64,000 bases of DNA from Amphiura filiformis. Its lineage: Eukaryota; Echinodermata; Ophiuroidea; Amphilepidida; Amphiuridae. The DNA lies in contig NC_092629.1 of assembly GCF_039555335.1 (NCBI RefSeq), positions 3,677,912 to 3,741,911 on the forward strand. The letters are read 5' to 3'. The notes under the pieces were generated by a model. It did not search any database. It was given only the letters and a program-made list of their open reading frames with translations, and had not been told where the DNA came from. Made by a program: the position numbers and the translations under genes. Every line of letters starts with the position of its first letter. Position 1 is the first letter of the stretch. Below, piece by piece: positions 44,631 to 54,526 of the stretch.

Positions 44631-46155
44631 AATGAAAACATCTTTTTTCCCATTATTTACCCCCACAAGAGACAAAATCAAGTGAAAGTTTGCTTTTAAC
44701 ACCGAAATCACACGACTCGACATAGTGCTGAGCACTATTAGAAGTTGTGTTACCTGTATAGTGTGTTGTTACCACCTACCTTGCGACCCAACCAATACCC
44801 AGGAATAGGATCTAAGACACAAAAGACTTATTGTGTAAAATAGCAAATAGCCCAGAGAAAACAAATATCCCAGTGGCGTACCGTGGCCGCTCCTGCCCCG
44901 GGGGGCTGAAGAAAGTTCAATTTTGCCACCCCTTCCTCAACAGCCCGAAAAGGCTGACCAAATTTTTTTTTCGGTGGTTTATATAGGTTTATATAGGCGC
45001 TAGCGCCCTAAAAGCAACACATTTTCATGTATAGTACCATTTTGTCACAAATTTTTATACTTTTTCAAATTTTTTCCGCCCTTTATTCTTTACTGATTCT
45101 TTTTGCCGCCCCTTCTTCTTCCCCCGCCTCTCTTTTTGCCACCCCTTCGTTTTGGCTGCCCCCCCCCCGCTTTTACCCCGGGGGGCTCGCGCCCCCAAAG
45201 CCCACCCCCACCCCAAGAAAATACGCCCATGTATCCCGGACAAAAACTAGCCAGACCACAATTTAGTGTAATTTGTTTACTTTAGTGATAATGCATGCAT
45301 CTAGCATCTGTATAGAAAACTATTCAACAAAATAATTTGAGATATTGCCAAAATGCAGTATTCCGAGTGCAGTATTCCTGAAACCCATTGCTTCCAAATA
45401 AAACTTCTTTTTAAAAAGGAACGGGGCGTCTAACGGAAAATAGCATCTGTTGGGCTGATACAGTGCACATTTGATGTCATTTTCTTCGTAGTATCGTAGT
45501 AGTAATGGCCAAATTTGTTTCCTGTAGGTGACTTAAAAACCTAAATGCAAAATGAGGTTTTTTGAAAATTATTTTCCATAGTCAAGATGCAACTATCATT
45601 TATGCCTGAAATCATTTATTTATTGTCAAATCAGTGCAGAGTAGGTTCGTATATGAATATTGATGTTAGATCAAAGTAACTCAAAGTACTATACACCTGA
45701 TCCGTGAACTTTGTTTTTTAAAGACAAATTCTTGTAAAACATGTTTGTGTTTACTGAGGCGTCGCATTTGCAGTACCCCCCCCCCCCTTCACAAACATGG
45801 ATTCGCCCCTGCCTAAGCTTATCTATACAAAGCAACTGTAACCCTGAAAATCTTCTTACCCAAGTTCAAACTTTACATATTTTCCAAATGCCCAAAGACA
45901 CACGTTGCAACCAACTTGACAGATGACATATCTTCAAAGTCAAAGAGATGAATTTATTGAAAACTTTAATTTGTCCTTCAATGGATTCACATAATTTGTG
46001 ATCACGACATTCGTTTTATGACATGAACTGTTTATATAATTATGTGGGTGTGTGGGGGTGGGGCTGGGTGTGTGGGGGTGTGGCGGGTGTGTGTGTGTGT
46101 GTTCTTAGGTTTTTTGGGGGTTGGGCTAAAATAAAGCCAATGATTACAGTCTCAC
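44631..46155. other. Intronic sequence with C-rich patches
   Basis: CCCCC-rich stretches occur at 45100-45225 and 45775-45790, and a GT/GGGGTG-rich stretch at 46040-46105. No reading frame has a recognisable domain. It lies directly downstream, in gene sense, of the UPA-a exon donor. Confidence 0.45.
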
Positions 46156-46382
46156 CGTTGCTTGGTGTTTTGATACCACAAAGACCGTTAATGTCCTCTC
46201 ATACGCTGAATACATGCTATTAGAAACGTATGGTAAAATATGCATTGTCAGTGAAGATAGCCCGAAGATACACCATATACATAAGTGATCTATACGTAGC
46301 TTTATCTTATTTTTCAACACTACTACGTTAGGATCCGATATCCCGCTTTCCCCATCAAAGTCAAGCTTCCATTCATTGTCAC
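46156..46382 (-). CDS. Internal exon of UBL-ZU5-UPA-Death gene: UPA, first part
   Basis: An exon without its own ATG, bounded by TTTTTGTTCACGCAG|GT (acceptor, start 46382) and CAAGCAACG|GTGAGA (donor, end 46156). It carries two bases plus 75 codons. The reading DNEWKLDFDGESG is followed by VVVLKNKIKLRIDHLCIWCI and a C-terminal ERTLTVFVVSKHQAT. The Trp-containing opening, then the basic strand with DH and a hydrophobic xWxI stretch, resembles the UPA domain that follows ZU5 in UNC5, PIDD and ankyrins (their DHF/RHF-W pattern). The leading GT completes a Gly codon with the last G of the ZU5 exon, a phase match. Exit phase 0 matches the exon at 31186. The frame would stop five codons into the intron, which also supports the donor. 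Confidence 0.82.
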
Positions 46383-47240
46383 CTGCGTGAACAAAAACAA
46401 AATACTAAAAGTAGGTCTACATATTAATAAGAGCTTTCTGTCACAGTGTTGTTATTATTTAAGCATTTTTACATAAGGTCTCGAATCAAAATTCGAAATT
46501 TCTCAAATTGCTCAAATTGTAATAAAACCATTACCAAATATTATTACCCCTCTGGTAATAAGGATTCCAAATGTATCTATCAATCTGGAGTAATTACTGA
46601 AACGGTCGAAGGTCAAGATTTAGGCTCCACATATGGGCAAAACCAGAAAATGTCCAAGTTTGATGAAAATGGTCTCAAATTGTTTATCTTGATGAAGTAA
46701 TCCAGAAACAGAATAGTTTGCACTATGTAGGACTTTTGTTACCATGGAAAAATATTAAACTAGATACAAGCCGCCGGTCAGGAAATAACATTAATTGTGT
46801 AAAATACACCATAGGTGTCTTCTACACATTTTATAATATTGACCTGCCACTAATGGACCAGCTGCTACTATAGAGCCAAGTATATAGCCAAAAATTACCT
46901 ATTTTGCACCATTTTACAGGGCACCGGAAATGACCTCAAATGACCTTTGACCCCAATTCTGCGTAATCACATTAAAAGCTTGTTAATGACAATACACATA
47001 TGCAAGTGGGGTCAACAAGGTTGCATATTAGAGATAAGATTTTTTTAGCAATTTTGCCATTCCAAGCCACTACGAGGTCAAAGGACATACAACAAAGGTC
47101 AAACTGTATACACCCTGAATACCCATGCAAGTAGTGACCAATGCATCAATAACAGCTTGATTTCATGTTGTTTGCGGAAGAAGAGGCCAGGAGAAAGAAG
47201 AAGAAATCAAAGACTAACTAGATCTAGCTATAGATCTGAG
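46383..47240. other. Intron between ZU5 and UPA-a exons, proximal part
   Basis: No gene features. TGACCTCAAATGACCTTTGACC at 46931 is another DR1-like motif in repeat context. The frame 46446-46700 has no recognised domain. Confidence 0.5.
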
Positions 47241-47259
47241 CCTAGCCGTTAAACAGAAA

Positions 47260-48070
47260 TGACCCATAAACTTTGACTTAACATGTTAAGAACGTAATAA
47301 GGATCATTGCTGTTGAATTTGAGCTCGATTGGAACAATTTTAAAATTTGACCTTTGACCCCTAAAATTTGATCTAGGGGTCATAAATATTTTTAGGATAT
47401 GAGAAAGGTTTTTAACACAAGTTTCCACATACATAATGACAGCCAGTAAAATATTTCACTGACCATCAAGGATTTGAACCTGTGACCTTCGGATCACTGG
47501 ACCGATGCTCTACCAACTGAGCTAATGAGTCAGATGGAGAAAAGCAGTGATGCTATTATATATAGGCCTTCAGTTTAAAATGTTTAGAATATCGTATGGA
47601 ACATTCCTTTTGAATTTGAGCACGATTGGACCAATTTTAAAATTTGACCTTTAACCCATAAGTTTTGACCTTTGGGTCACAATTATTTTTAAAATGTTTA
47701 GGATGTCACAAGGATCATTTCTGTGCAAGTGGCATCAACATGCTACGGTATGTTGATTGTAGCAGATGTCTTACATGGGGCAAACTATTCTTTTTGGGAT
47801 TGTTTTACCGAGATAAACAATTCGAGACCATTTCCATCAAAATCGAAAAATGTTTATGTTTTGTCCCGTGTGGATTTAAAATGTTGACCTTCGACCTATC
47901 CCACACCCAACTCTGTATAAAGGTATATTAAATTGTAAAAAAATCAAATGGTGTGTCCGTAGATAGGTATATAATTATTGAATCCTTATGACCATAGGAA
48001 TATTTAAAAGTAGATTTTAACCAAATCGGAACAATTGTGAATTTTGACACCTGTGTAAACTTTAACCCTG
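47260..48070. repeat. Diverged tandem repeat (~290-400 bp) with DR1-like motif, containing a tRNA-like insert
   Basis: The phrase GAGCTCGATTGGAACAATTT followed by AAAATTTGACCTTTGACCCC occurs near 47320 and again near 47615 (GAGCACGATTGGACCAATTT). Weaker versions near 47865 and 48012 follow. These are copies of one unit. The tRNA-like sequence at 47461-47531 separates the first two. Confidence 0.6.
47461..47531 (-). tRNA. tRNA-like sequence (degenerate or SINE head)
   Basis: Minus sense has TTAGCTCAGTTGGTAGAGCA (A box, perfect D arm) and GGTTCAAATCC (B box). The anticodon arm is TCGG/CCGA around a CCAGTGA-like loop, without the usual T33. The T stem and the middle of the acceptor stem mismatch. 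It looks like a once-genuine tRNA or the head of a SINE, and is unlikely to be functional. Confidence 0.5.
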
Positions 48071-49074
48071 GATATCTGGGAATGCCAAAAGGTGACCATT
48101 TGACACCTGTTATATTCTTATTCAATACACATCAGATATGAACATAAAAAATAGGTCATACCTAAATTGACACGTATTTATACGTCATATTTTCTGCAAT
48201 TATTATCATGTTACATAGTATTATTTGTACTATACAGAATCGTATATTTTGTACCTATTATACATTTCTTACATAGTATTATTCTATATCACACTGTATT
48301 TTATGCCTACTGGCAGGTATAAGATATGAAATACAAGTAGTATTTGAAGTCACGAAAAATCTTTGACACTTCACCTGACCTTCTATCATGGTGTCGTATT
48401 TGTCTGTGTGTTCGTAGTTGTGTCCACATGTGAAAAAAAAATGTCAATCTGCACAAATCAGACATAATGGTACCTAACTCCCGGCATATTTTTTTGATTT
48501 TATAAGTAGGCAACGAAAATCACAGAATATTGACTACTGTGTTAGAGTAAAGCACCACTGAATTGAAAATTGGGCAAGTCTTACTAAGGTTTAGTGACGT
48601 GGCCGGGAAATCGCGTAAAAACTTCGATATGTAAATTGTATAACAAAATGGTATACTATGGAAAGCCGATCATAACCCAACATAGGATTCGAGCTCTGTC
48701 TGCAGAAATTGCTCAAGCCAAGCTTTTAAAGCTTATTATAAGCATACTGGGCTGTATGAGGAGAAAACTAGAACAAAACAGAATGACGAAAAAGATCAAG
48801 GAAAAGAAAGGTCATTCCCAACAAAATCAATTTCCTCTTATAGCCCTTGGGTCGAGAAATAAGAAATTATGAATTCTTCTTCCCTGCCCCGATACAAAGG
48901 TTGTAATTAAAACGTAATTGATAAAATGTGTGTACGTGATGTTTTCAAACATATGCGGGTATATCTATACATGTAAATAATTTTCTAATGAGTGCCTGTT
49001 CTGTGGAAGAAAAACCGAATTGATGACATTCGTACTATACATGGAAAATAATAAGGAAATGAAACCATATATAC
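48071..49074. other. Intron sequence without recognised feature
   Basis: The 92-codon plus frame 48594-48872 is Lys/Arg-rich at its end with no domain and runs antisense to the host gene. A weak periodicity of ACATAGTATTATT occurs near 48210-48290. Nothing else was recognised. Confidence 0.4.
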
Positions 49075-49624
49075 CTGGAATTTCGGATTTGTACCAAACC
49101 TGAATATCTGCACGTGTCAAATCCTCTGCTGAATGTCCAACTGTCAACGTAACAGGTTTCTTGAATTTCTGTGAGTCAGGAGTCAATCGGACAATTGGTG
49201 CCACAAGAAATTTGTCGCCAAGCGACGGAAGATCAGTTTCTGTGTCTGGAGATATTATTGACATAGTTATGTAAACGTTTCTATTAAGTGCTCCTGAAGG
49301 TATATCCAAAGTCACAGGTCCACAGGACAGTTGAAGTTTTCCACCAGCTGATGTTAATCGCTCAGCAGTATAATCGATACCTTCCATTGCAGGCGAACCA
49401 ATCATGTCAAAGTATTGAGTTGTACTTGCTGCATTAATGGTTTTAAGATTCGATGGTAAAAATAAAACAAGCTGATTAAGCAAGTGCAAAGGGATCGTAT
49501 TATCTGTCGTCATGTCTTGTGTTGGTGCTCTTGGGTGGGTTGCTGTGGGGTGAGTTGGGTGGGGAATGTAGGTAGGGGTAAATTCATATGTCTGACTGGA
49601 CGAGGACCCTGAGCAGATTTCCAT
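49075..49624 (-). CDS. Exon of UBL-ZU5-UPA-Death gene: ZU5 domain
   Basis: The frame runs from ATG 49624 to a donor ATTCCAG|GTATAT (exon end 49075), 183 codons plus one base. Residues 1-60 are a Ser/Thr/Pro/His-rich linker. Residues 90-180 are a ZU5 domain, with AGGKLQLSCGPVTLDIPSGA, NVYITMSIISP, FLVAPIVRLTPD and KKPVTLTVGHSAEDL ... IQVWYKSE, which follow the family pattern closely. ZU5 is a beta-sandwich protein-interaction domain found with UPA and Death in UNC5, PIDD and ankyrins. The donor leaves one G that joins GT of the next exon to give Gly. The 5' boundary is less sure. AACATAAG|ATG would fit phase 0 from the UBL exon but has a weak pyrimidine tract, while CACCCCACAG|CAACCC inside the frame is a better acceptor but in another phase. 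Either the exon opens at 49624 or an unseen exon intervenes. Confidence 0.85.
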
Positions 49625-49780
49625 CTTATGTTGTTTTTAAATATCTATTTTGTGCAATAATAAGTAAATGCCCTCAATGGGTTGGAGGAGTCCTATACAG
49701 TCTTAATATGATCGTATTAATCATTCTACAACTGGTCTTAAAATGATCATATCAATAATTTAAGATTCGACGGTAAAAAA

Positions 49781-49934
49781 ATTTAAGATTCGATGGTAAA
49801 AATAAAACAAGCTGATTAAGCAAGTGCAAAGGGTTCGTGTTATCTGTCTTCATGTCTTGTGTTGGTGCTCTTGGGTGGGTTGCTGTGGGGTGAGTTGGGT
49901 GGGGGAATGTAGGGTAGGGGTAAATTCATATGTC
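49781..49934 (-). pseudogene. Partial duplicate of the 5' half of the ZU5 exon
   Basis: This 154-bp stretch is nearly identical to 49441-49592, about 340 bp away and in the same orientation. It covers the Thr/Pro-rich linker up to the start of the ZU5 domain. It has two extra bases in the CCCTACATTCCCCCACC region relative to the exon, which shift the frame and lead to a stop, so it is not a usable alternative exon in the same frame. It is a local segmental duplication inside the UBL-ZU5 intron. Confidence 0.85.
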
Positions 49935-50587
49935 TCTCTTTTGTTTTTGACAATGTGATTTGCACTGTGTTTAGACTATAAATGCTTTGATGTGTTTATT
50001 CCAAAGTGTTTAGTTTAGTTTTATAGGTGTTTAATTTAGTGTTTATATGTTGAAAGGGGTATCCTCTTTTTATGATATGGTTCAATAGAAACAAGGGGCA
50101 GTCAATAAGCTCGTAGAGCAAGATGCTTGAAAGAGTACCAGATACATTATTTTTATCCCCTTTTGGACATGGTCACTGCATAATTCTGTAGGGATTGTGT
50201 GGTCGGGAGTTGTGTGTAGAGGAGGGCAGGGTGGTTGTGAAGGGGATTTGCACCTGTGACACACACTGTAATATTCAGCTTTTTTTTCTCAATCTTGATT
50301 TCCGCTTTACCATTTTGGACAGTATATGAGAGTTCTTTATAATACTACATTAATTTTCAAAATTCCTATTGAAGGTACTCAGTTGTTGCTTCTCATGATA
50401 TAGAATTTCTCTATAGGACTCACCCTCTATGTCTAATATGGTTTAATTTGCTATTTTATAGCCTCATACCCAATTTATTTGAAGATACAGATCCATTTAA
50501 AAATGATTTCCAGCAGTACCTGGAGTTGTAATTAAATTTCCGGCAAATAAGTTCACGCATAATAATGGAAAGGATTTTGCAACTTAC

Positions 50588-50829
50588 CAGAGCCACCACC
50601 CTGGCCATATTTATCAATTGTATGACAGATTCATCTCTTATTCCATAATAAGACAGTGTCCTCGAGTCATATCCCAAAGGTCTATCACCAACGATTAGAC
50701 GTTGATTCGTCGGTCGGATCCCGAACCTATAACCAAGTATTAACTTCAGCTCGCCGACCTTGGTGGAGGGCCGTACTTGAAAGTCGTCTATTTCATTAGA
50801 TAGAGTATATCTTACTTTAATAAGCATTT
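50588..50829 (-). CDS. Exon of UBL-ZU5-UPA-Death gene: ubiquitin-like domain
   Basis: Eighty codons lie between TATTTTTTCATTCCAG|AA (acceptor, start 50829) and GTGGCTCTG|GTAAGT (a consensus donor, end 50588). The reading MLIKVRYTLSNEIDDFQVRP, then STKVGELKLILGYRFGI, PTNQRLIVGDRPL and RTLSYYGIRDESVIQL has the ubiquitin-fold pattern: two strands, a helix, the QRLI strand, then L..YGI...S.I.L. It lacks a C-terminal GlyGly, so it is a fixed UBL module and not a conjugating ubiquitin. The ATG two bases into the exon is the natural start if the upstream exon is untranslated. Otherwise the exon is entered in phase 1. It exits in phase 0, compatible with the ZU5 frame opening at 49624. Confidence 0.8.
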
Positions 50830-50854
50830 CTGGAATGAAAAAATAAAAATGCTA

Positions 50855-51132
50855 TATCGTCACCCTATTACGATAATTGTCATTTTTGACAAAAGTCATA
50901 TTTTGTAATTTTGAGAACAAAGTACAAAATGTGGTTCAAGCATGCATCAGTTACGTAATCAGTTCATCCTAATTATTTCTGATTATTCCCTTTAATTTGT
51001 ATCATTATCATTTGTTCTTGTGCAAATAATGGTGAATAAAAATGTTTAAATGCATGCTTGAATCATATTTTGTACTTTGTTCTCAAACTTACAACGGATG
51101 ACTTAGACCATTGTCGTAATAGGCTGCCGATA
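50855..51132. mobile_element. 278-bp MITE just upstream of the UBL exon
   Basis: TATCGTCACCCTATTACGAT and TTTTGAGAACAAAGTACAAA...TCAAGCATGCAT on the left are answered inverted by ATGCATGCTTGAATCATATTTT...TTGTTCTCAAA and CGTAATAGGCTGCCGATA on the right. The arms are about 95 bp with gaps. It ends about 25 bp from the UBL-exon acceptor. Confidence 0.8.
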
Positions 51133-51529
51133 GGTTAGCATCTTTCATTTAAATCAGAACATGCCAAACTCACGAAGAACATGGTCCCTAAGGACACCAC
51201 ATTGTCTCCAGTAGCATGATACTTTTAACCAGAACTCATCACCATTGCACCTTCCGCGCAGTGATTTGGTGTAATACGCCCTTACTGAGTTGTTTAGCAC
51301 TTGGTCAGTAGATAATCCTACAGGGATGCAGTCAGTAGTTTAACATGTGTGAAAGACCCATTATTGATTAGGCGCAGATATTAAAAGCACAGGTCCTTTA
51401 CGTGCATAGCAGAAAATTATAATATTAAAGAATGTTTGGAATTTTCTAACTAAAATACTAACTGCATTCTGCATTATGTATCTATTTATTTATTTAGGCC
51501 TATGCCTATTTATTTATTTATTTATTTAT

Positions 51530-51850
51530 TTATTTGGTAGATTAGTAAGTAATTAGTAATATTCCATGATTCATCGGTTTATTATTGATTGTTGATAACT
51601 TGAAACCTTGATTGATTTATCGATTTCACATTATATTCCTAGTTTATAGGCCCTATGGAACGTCTATCAATTTGAATAGCATCGTACTTTAGATAAATAA
51701 GCCTATCAGTATTGATTTATTCTATTCAGCAATATCAAGGATTACTATCAAACTTCTCACAGCTAATAGTCCGTTGGCTTAGTGTCTGTTACAGGCACAC
51801 TCCCGCTGGAATCCAAACCAGGTTCACGCTCATTACACATCCCTTAAGTT
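51530..51850 (+). repeat. Dispersed repeat with tRNA-like module deleted (copy 2)
   Basis: TTGGTAGATTAGTAAGTAATTAGTAATATT through TTGATTTATTCTATTCAGCA to GGAATCCAAACCAGGTTC matches the minus strand of 29875-30370. The stretch holding the second half of the tRNA-like module is missing. The join reads GTCCGTTGGCTTAGTGTCTG. It is preceded by a TATTTATTTA simple repeat (51480-51530). Confidence 0.7.
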
Positions 51851-52184
51851 AAGAATATCTCAGTCTTTAATCAAAAGTAAAGTATGACTTAACAATAATC
51901 ATGTGAGTGAACATAAATACATGCAATCATTCAGAATCATTCAAATACAAATGTTTAATAATGTTACTAAGCTAGCAGCCTTCTTGTTGTTGTTGATTTC
52001 AAAGTTCTTATATAATTATATTCTGATTCAATTGTTCTGCGAAGATCACTGTTAAGCGAAGTCCACTGACGACTTTTATATGCTCTGCATAAAATCCTCG
52101 CACAGTTGACTATCTCCAAAATGCTGCTATTTTCACCGTTCACACTATTCCTCAGGAAAACAGGACTGTCTTGGATCCTCCTGT

Positions 52185-54440
52185 TTACATACACACAAGC
52201 AAAATATATACAGAGCTACAGAACAATTAGGAAGAATTATACAAATGTGTCTTAAGAACCTTCTTAAAAACAGCAAGTGATGCAGATTCACGGATATTGA
52301 TCGGTAAACGATTCCACATTCTGTGAGCATTATAGTAGAAGGCCCCACGCTCAGCAGACTTCAGCAATTTAGATGTATTGTGCTCTGTCAGTCGTGTGGT
52401 GTCAGATGCTGAGCGCAGTCCAGCTCTACCAGGTTGATTGAGAGTGATACAAGAGGAGATGTAATTGGGAGCCATATGATTCAGGCATTTGTAAACAAAT
52501 AAAAGTACTTTAAACACAATTCATTTTTCCACAGGCAACCAATGCAATTCTTCCAAACATGGAGTTGCATGATCTTGTTTACGGACTTGACATATCATCT
52601 TCGCAGCCCAGTTCTGGATGCGTTGAATACGCTGAATGTCAGTTTTGTTTGACCCTAGTCAAACCCTACCCCATTGCCAATAGTTAAAATTTTTGGTCTA
52701 TTGCCATTTGGTCTAACACCATTTGGTCTAATTCCCGTTTAGTCTATATTCAATTGATCTATTACCAGACAGTCTAATTGCCACTTAGTCTAATAATCAT
52801 ATGGTCTAATGTCTATTTAGTCTAATATTGTTTGGTCTAATAACCGGTATGTCTACTAACCATATAGTCTAATAATCATTTGGTCTAATATTTCTTAAAT
52901 TACCATTTGGTCTATTACCCATTTGGTCTAATAACCGTTATGTCTTATACTCATTATGGTCTAATAACCAGTTAGTCTAATACCATTTCGTCTATTTATT
53001 AATAAACTAAATGCTTGTAAGACTAAATGGTTTGTAGACCAAATGAGTATTAGACCAAATGGCTATTAGACCTATTGGTTATAGACCAAATGGGTATTAG
53101 ACTAAATGGTAGTTAGACTAAATGGTTTTAGACTTATTGGTTATTAGACTAAATGGTTATCGGATCAAATGGTTATCGGACCAAATGGTTAAAGGACCAA
53201 ATGATTATTGGACGTGGTGGATATAGACTTAATGGGTTTAGACGAAATGGATGTAGACGAAATGGATACTAGACGAAATGGTATTAGACCAAATGGCAAA
53301 TCCCCAAATTTTTGTACAATTGTATGTCATCTGCATACATGTGAATATTCAAATCGAAAGATCTAACTATACGACCAAGTGGCAGAACATACAAAGTAAA
53401 GCCAAGTGGTCCTAAAATAGACCCTTGTGGTAAACCAAACTCTAAAGACATAGGGTCTGAAAGCACACCGTTGATTAACACACTGCTTGATCTATTTGAA
53501 AGGTATGACCTGACCCACTGAAGAACAGTACCCTTTATACCAAGATCAAACTCAAGCCTGTTAATGAGGATTTCATGGCTGACAGTGTCGAAGGCACTGC
53601 TTAAGTCTAGCAACACTAGAAAGACACCTTGGCGTTGAGCAAGATTTTCATGATGTCATCCTTAACTCTCATGAGTGCCGTCTCAGTGCTATGTGCCTTC
53701 CTGTACGCTGATTGAAATTCTTCACCTAGATGATAGTTATCAATATAGTTGGTTATAGTGGTACAAGCTTGTTTTTCGATCAGTTTGGATACAAAGGAGA
53801 GATTTGATACCCGTCTATAGTTTTTAAATCATTTTGGTCAAGAGATGGTTTTTTGATGAGTGGGGTAACAATAGAATGTTTTAAACAACTTGGAAAAATA
53901 CCTGTCGATAGAGAACCGTTGATGATTTTAGTTATGATTGGTACAAAAGAGTCAATATTTTCATGAAGGAACCATGTATGCACAGGATCTAGCGAACACG
54001 ACTTCTTAGCAACTTTATTTATCATCTGGCGAACGCCCGTCTCACTTAACAGATCAAACTCAGAAAGAGAAGGAGAGCTAGGTACAGACCCTTTAGAGTT
54101 AGGATCGGTCAGCCCATCTTCAAGCGAGAGATAAATAGCTTTGATCTTATCATTGAAGTAAGTTGCAAAGTCATTGCTGAGATCCTTTGCCGAATCACGG
54201 ACTGGAAGCTCTTTTGTAGTTTTATTTAGTAAGCCATCAACCTTCTTGAAAATAGCTTTGCAGTCCGCATTCTTAAATTCATGCTTATAGTACACCTGCT
54301 TGGAATGTTCAATCAGCAAGTTTGTGGCATTCCGCTGCTCAACATAAGCTTGGCGATCTATTTCAAGCTGCGACTTTCGCCATCGACGCTCTAGTTTTCG
54401 CCGCAAACGACGAGCCTGATGTATCTCATCATTGTACCAT
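52185..54440 (-). mobile_element. LINE (CR1/L2-like) interrupted by a foldback array
   Basis: Minus strand. A frame at 54406-53780 covers the region before and into the reverse transcriptase (SDFATYFNDKIKA, CSLDPVHTWFL, IINGSLSTGIFPSCLK). The frame 53616-53284 carries LLDLSSAFDTVSHEILINRL, FGLPQGSILGPLGFTLYVLP and MYADDIQLY, where it is cut by the array at 52690-53300. The rest resumes at about 52650 (IQRIQNWAAKMIC, LEELHWLPVEK, then a stop) and ends in frame 52517-52227 (RMWNRLPINIRESASLAVFK...HLYNSS). The stop, the array insertion and frame changes make it inactive. Confidence 0.88.
52690..53302. mobile_element. 613-bp foldback made of inverted arrays of TTTGGTCTAATA units
   Basis: From 52690 to about 52990 the sequence is a chain of 15-18 bp units with consensus CCATTTGGTCTAATA. 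From about 53010 to 53300 the same units run in the opposite orientation (TATTAGACCAAATGG). Both ends read TTGCCATTTGGTCTAA in inverted orientation. It has no coding capacity and is inserted in the LINE right after the YADD region. The units vary in single bases, so each arm pairs with the other only partly. Confidence 0.9.
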
Positions 54441-54526
54441 AGTTACATTACATTGACAGATGTGTTGCTTCATAAACCAGACTTCAGCAAGTCGACAGAA
54501 GAATATCTTGGAAGAGGTACTGTTAC

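Larger units (their letters stand above)
51855..54526. mobile_element. Older LTR copy, split by a LINE and bordered by the Gmr1-like LTR
   Basis: 51855-52180 (TCTTTAATCAAAAGTAAAGT, CTGCGAAGATCACTGTTAAG, GTTGACTATCTCCAAAATG, CCTCAGGAAAACAGGACTG) and 54440-54526 (CATTGACAGATGTGTTGC, CCAGACTTCAGCAAGTCGAC, TCTTGGAAGAGGTAC) are consecutive parts of one LTR, matching the copy at 38.8-39.9 kb. The LINE at 52185-54440 sits between them. The Gmr1-like LTR begins immediately after GAGGTAC at 54527. Confidence 0.65.

Noticed and set aside
48594..48872. 92-aa basic plus-strand frame
   Set aside because: No domain, antisense to the intron of the host gene, and no splice or promoter signals seen.
50082..50264. 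Possible extra exon between UBL and ZU5 (TGTGTCACAG acceptor, Pro/Thr-rich reading)
   Set aside because: The phase-0 reading reaches a stop within 27 codons, no donor is convincing before it, and there is no domain.
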